Position numbers and translations under genes: made by a program
The notes under the pieces: model-generated
Told to the model about the DNA's origin: nothing
What the model saw: the letters and a program-made list of their open reading frames with translations, nothing else
Databases searched by the model: none
Origin: Erysipelotrichaceae bacterium
GTDB taxonomy: Bacteria > Bacillota_I > Bacilli_A > Erysipelotrichales > Erysipelotrichaceae
DNA length: 23,933 bases
Reading direction: 5' to 3'
NCBI GenBank assembly: GCA_020026035.1
Contig: JAHHRC010000013.1
Location: forward strand, 1-23,933
Part shown: positions 23,506 through 23,933 of the stretch, in pieces
Numbering within the stretch: the stretch's first letter is position 1
Layout of the letters: each line of letters opens with the position of its first letter

Positions 23506-23933
23506 ATATTGATTTAGAATGTGTTTCTTTTCTACGTCAGTTTCCAATGTGAATTTCACATAACCACCATAACAGTATGGATTTTCTTCTTCGTAAGGTT
23601 GTTCTTCTAAAACTAAAGTAATACCATCTTCCATAACAATTGGATACACTTCCCCATGTAAGGCTTGAATTGCATCAATCGATTGTGTTGTGAATCGATC
23701 TTTGATATGCATCAAACTACGTCTACCATACACATAGCGATACGTTGGTAAGACAAAGCTATAACGATTCTCAAAGGCATCCAACGCCTTTTTAATAAAG
23801 TCATTATTGACTTCCGTTGAAAAGATGACTCCTTCAATCCCTTCAAGTTGATATAAGAAGGCAAGTGCGTACGAATTTGCGACATTCATTGTAATACTTG
23901 CAATACAGTTCTTCTTTTCTTGGTATAACTGTC
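23494..23933 (-). CDS. U32-family peptidase-like protein, C-terminal part (5' end outside window)
   Basis: The frame is open through the right edge of the window, so this is the 3' end of a longer gene; the ATG at 23889 is internal. The visible ~146 residues include a NVANSYALAFLYQL block, an EGVIFSTEVN segment, and VYGRRSLMHIKDRF. Together these resemble the 'N-SYAL...G...S-E... VYGR-PLM' pattern of the second half of U32-family collagenase/peptidase-like proteins. Some U32 proteins modify tRNA or 23S rRNA rather than cleave peptides. The catalytic region would lie upstream and is not visible, so activity cannot be judged. The gene ends in a terminator that overlaps its stop codon. Confidence 0.55.
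   Translation of the reverse strand, partial: QLYQEKKNCIASITMNVANSYALAFLYQLEGIEGVIFSTEVNNDFIKKALDAFENRYSFVLPTYRYVYGRRSLMHIKDRFTTQSIDAIQALHGEVYPIVMEDGITLVLEEQPYEEENPYCYGGYVKFTLETDVEKKHILNQYKTW

Overview
The window reads as chromosomal DNA of a low-GC Gram-positive bacterium (Bacillota). A member of the Erysipelotrichia is my best guess. This rests on AT-rich codon use, strong AGGAGG-type ribosome binding sites, the order smc-ftsY-ylxM, and an SMC protein of only 978 residues with short arms, a size I associate with Mollicutes and their relatives. It is inference; no rRNA or other definitive marker is present.

Layout. Bases 1-4357 carry three plus-strand genes: a 5'-truncated P2-type Ca2+ ATPase, a threonine-aldolase-like PLP enzyme and an AIM24-family protein. 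A gene-poor stretch (4358-4951) separates them from everything downstream, which is all on the minus strand. In transcription order from the right edge, these are: the 3' end of a U32-family peptidase-like gene; smc-ftsY-ylxM-small ORF (chromosome condensation and SRP targeting); ackA-nrnA; hup (HU); a four-gene operon jetD-jetA-jetB-jetC; a HIT-family protein; and an 897-residue protein with RNA-polymerase-alpha-CTD-like and sigma-region-4-like domains.

The centrepiece (8458-16140) is a Wadjet-type anti-plasmid condensin: JetD (Toprim nuclease), JetA (kleisin-like), JetB (KITE/MukE-like) and JetC (SMC/MukB-like ATPase, 1464 aa). The genes are joined by three identical 4-nt ATGA overlaps. The order D-A-B-C differs from the classic A-B-C-D of type I. 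By analogy with characterised Wadjet, JetABC would extrude DNA loops and JetD would cut small circular DNA.

The least explained part is 4360-7900. It holds the large alpha-CTD/sigma4-like protein, with four copies of a TTTWRA...GTTTRCGTA motif in the non-coding DNA on both sides of it. The HIT gene between it and jetC has its own promoter and terminators, so the HIT and 897-aa genes are probably separate transcription units from the Wadjet operon even though they share its strand.

Most gene boundaries have recognisable intrinsic terminators and sigma-A-type promoters. No tRNA, rRNA, CRISPR array, insertion sequence or integrase was seen.
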